Positions 62,990-64,000 of a stretch of 64,000 nt of DNA are shown here, piece by piece. Under the pieces are notes generated by a model. It saw only the letters and a program-made list of their open reading frames with translations. It had not been told where the DNA came from and ran no database searches. The translations under genes and the position numbers were made by a program. Origin of the DNA: Blautia wexlerae DSM 19850 (GTDB taxonomy: Bacteria; Bacillota; Clostridia; Lachnospirales; Lachnospiraceae); assembly GCF_025148125.1 (NCBI RefSeq), contig NZ_CP102267.1:2180501-2244500 (forward strand). The letters are read 5' to 3'. How positions within the stretch are numbered: position 1 is the stretch's first letter; the number at the start of each line of letters is the position of its first letter.

Positions 62990-64000
62990 ATGAAGAAAAA
63001 AAAGTTATATTTGACAGCTTTTCTTTTGGTTCTGGCACTGGCTCTGCAGGGTGGAATCTTTTCCGGTTTCTCTGTACCGGTTCAGGCTGCAGCAACTTCC
63101 AAAAAGCAGACAGGATTTGTGAAAAAAAACGGAAGCTGGTACTATTACGATAAGAACGGAAAAAAAGCTACTGGCTGGTACAAAAGTGCTACAGGAAATC
63201 AGTACTATTTCGGAAAGACCGGTGCAGCCAAAGCCGGAATTCTGACCATCAGTGGAAAAAAGTACTGTTTTAATGAAAAAGGTAAAATGCTTACTACCTG
63301 GCAGACAGTAAATGGAAAAACGTATTTCTTTGATGAAAAAAAAGGGTATATGCATACCGGATGGGTTACTACAGCTGCAGGGAATAAATATTATTTCTGG
63401 AATGACGGGGTGATACGATCCGGTTTCCATAAAGTAAATAATGTATATTATTGCTTTAATGAAAAAGGAAAAATGTATAAAAACTGTTTTCGCAAAAGCG
63501 GGAATTCCACCTATTATCTTCAGGCCAATGGCACTATGGCAAAAGGGCGTCTGAAAGTAAAGGGAAGCTGGTATTCCTTTAACAGAAATACCGGTCAGCT
63601 GGTCAGAAGCGGATGGTATAAAGAAACAGACGGTTCTTATTATTATGCAGCTTCAAATGGTAAACTTGTCAAAGGCTTCTATAAACCGGATTCCTATTAT
63701 CGGTATTTCAGGAAATCAGATTGTAAACTGGTTACGGGATGGCAGACGATCAACGGACACAAGTATTATTTTAAGAAAACTAATGGAATCCGTTACGATG
63801 ATATTATTCTGAAATCGTCATCTGGGAAAAGATATTATTTTGAGTCTGACGGAAAACTTGCCAGCAGTAAGTGGATCACGAAAAAAAGTGCTCATTATTA
63901 TGCGAAATCAGATGGGGTGCTGGCCTCTGGATGGCTGACAGTAGACGGAAAGAAATATTATATGAATCCTTCTACATGTGAACGTGAAAGTGGGTGGGTT
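62990..64000 (+). CDS. Secreted protein with cell-wall-binding repeats (3' partial)
   Basis: 337 codons visible and still open at the window end. ATG at 62990 behind ACAGGAG. Signal peptide: MKKKKLYLTAFLLVLALALQ, with probable cleavage after VQA. Then about a dozen aromatic repeats of the type GWYK...YYYF...NGK, i.e. choline/cell-wall-binding (CW_binding) repeats as in clostridial surface proteins. A catalytic domain may follow beyond the window. Attachment to the wall is likely. Confidence 0.85.
   Translation, partial: MKKKKLYLTAFLLVLALALQGGIFSGFSVPVQAAATSKKQTGFVKKNGSWYYYDKNGKKATGWYKSATGNQYYFGKTGAAKAGILTISGKKYCFNEKGKMLTTWQTVNGKTYFFDEKKGYMHTGWVTTAAGNKYYFWNDGVIRSGFHKVNNVYYCFNEKGKMYKNCFRKSGNSTYYLQANGTMAKGRLKVKGSWYSFNRNTGQLVRSGWYKETDGSYYYAASNGKLVKGFYKPDSYYRYFRKSDCKLVTGWQTINGHKYYFKKTNGIRYDDIILKSSSGKRYYFESDGKLASSKWITKKSAHYYAKSDGVLASGWLTVDGKKYYMNPSTCERESGWV

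Overview
The window reads as the chromosome of a low-GC, anaerobic, spore-forming-type Firmicute of the Lachnospiraceae (Blautia/Clostridium-like). The evidence is the right third, which carries a typical clostridial housekeeping order: rplU-prp-rpmA, obgE, yhbY, nadD, yqeK, rsfS, lexA, yggS, sepF, ylmH, aroB, lspA and an RluD-family gene. L27 has an N-terminal extension that matches the Prp protease encoded next to it. The genus is inference.

Left third (1 to about 31.9 kb), very AT-rich: an accessory natural-product region. Positions 1-8133 hold two SPASM-type radical SAM enzymes, a subtilisin-like protease with an acyl-carrier-like tail, an exporter-type ABC transporter, a large FtsX-like permease and its ATPase. 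This looks like a RiPP (ribosomal peptide) maturation/export system whose precursor gene lies left of the window. From 8.4 to 31.9 kb comes a type II (aromatic) polyketide synthase cluster: Sfp-type PPTase, dedicated acetyl-CoA carboxylase (accB, accC, fused accDA), MGT-family glycosyltransferase, TPR protein, PF04199 cyclase, ACP, two SRPBCC aromatase/cyclases, KS-alpha, a catalytically dead KS-beta (chain length factor) and a malonyl transferase. Inside the same cluster sits a class II lanthipeptide module: a 53-codon precursor gene (17134-17295), LanM (18541-21507), a PadR repressor with matching palindromic operators, a MATE exporter, and an AgrC/LytTR-type sensor pair upstream. Two paralogous stand-alone winged-helix proteins (8888 and 31584) bracket the polyketide genes.

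Middle (about 32-43.5 kb), higher GC: mobile-element DNA. It contains a structured RNA with its own promoter and terminator just upstream of a PBECR4-like nuclease gene, an XRE regulator, a Spo0A C-terminal-like protein, an inactive resolvase-like protein, three overlapping large serine recombinase genes and a tail of hypothetical genes. It abuts a decayed DUF2075-type ATPase gene (43511-44323) that lacks its N-terminal part. That gene was probably the insertion target, which suggests the whole left 43 kb is a mosaic island whose left end is outside the window.

Right (44.4-64 kb): core genome on the plus strand except lexA. In order: the B12-binding radical SAM/DUF2344 pair and RNase G; L21 leader, rplU, prp and rpmA; obgE to rsfS; lexA; an HlyD-like protein, yggS, sepF and ylmH; aroB, lspA and the RluD-family synthase; a cytidylate-kinase-like protein; an AI-2E family permease; and a secreted cell-wall-binding-repeat protein cut by the window end. 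Two families of short palindromic repeats lie between these genes.
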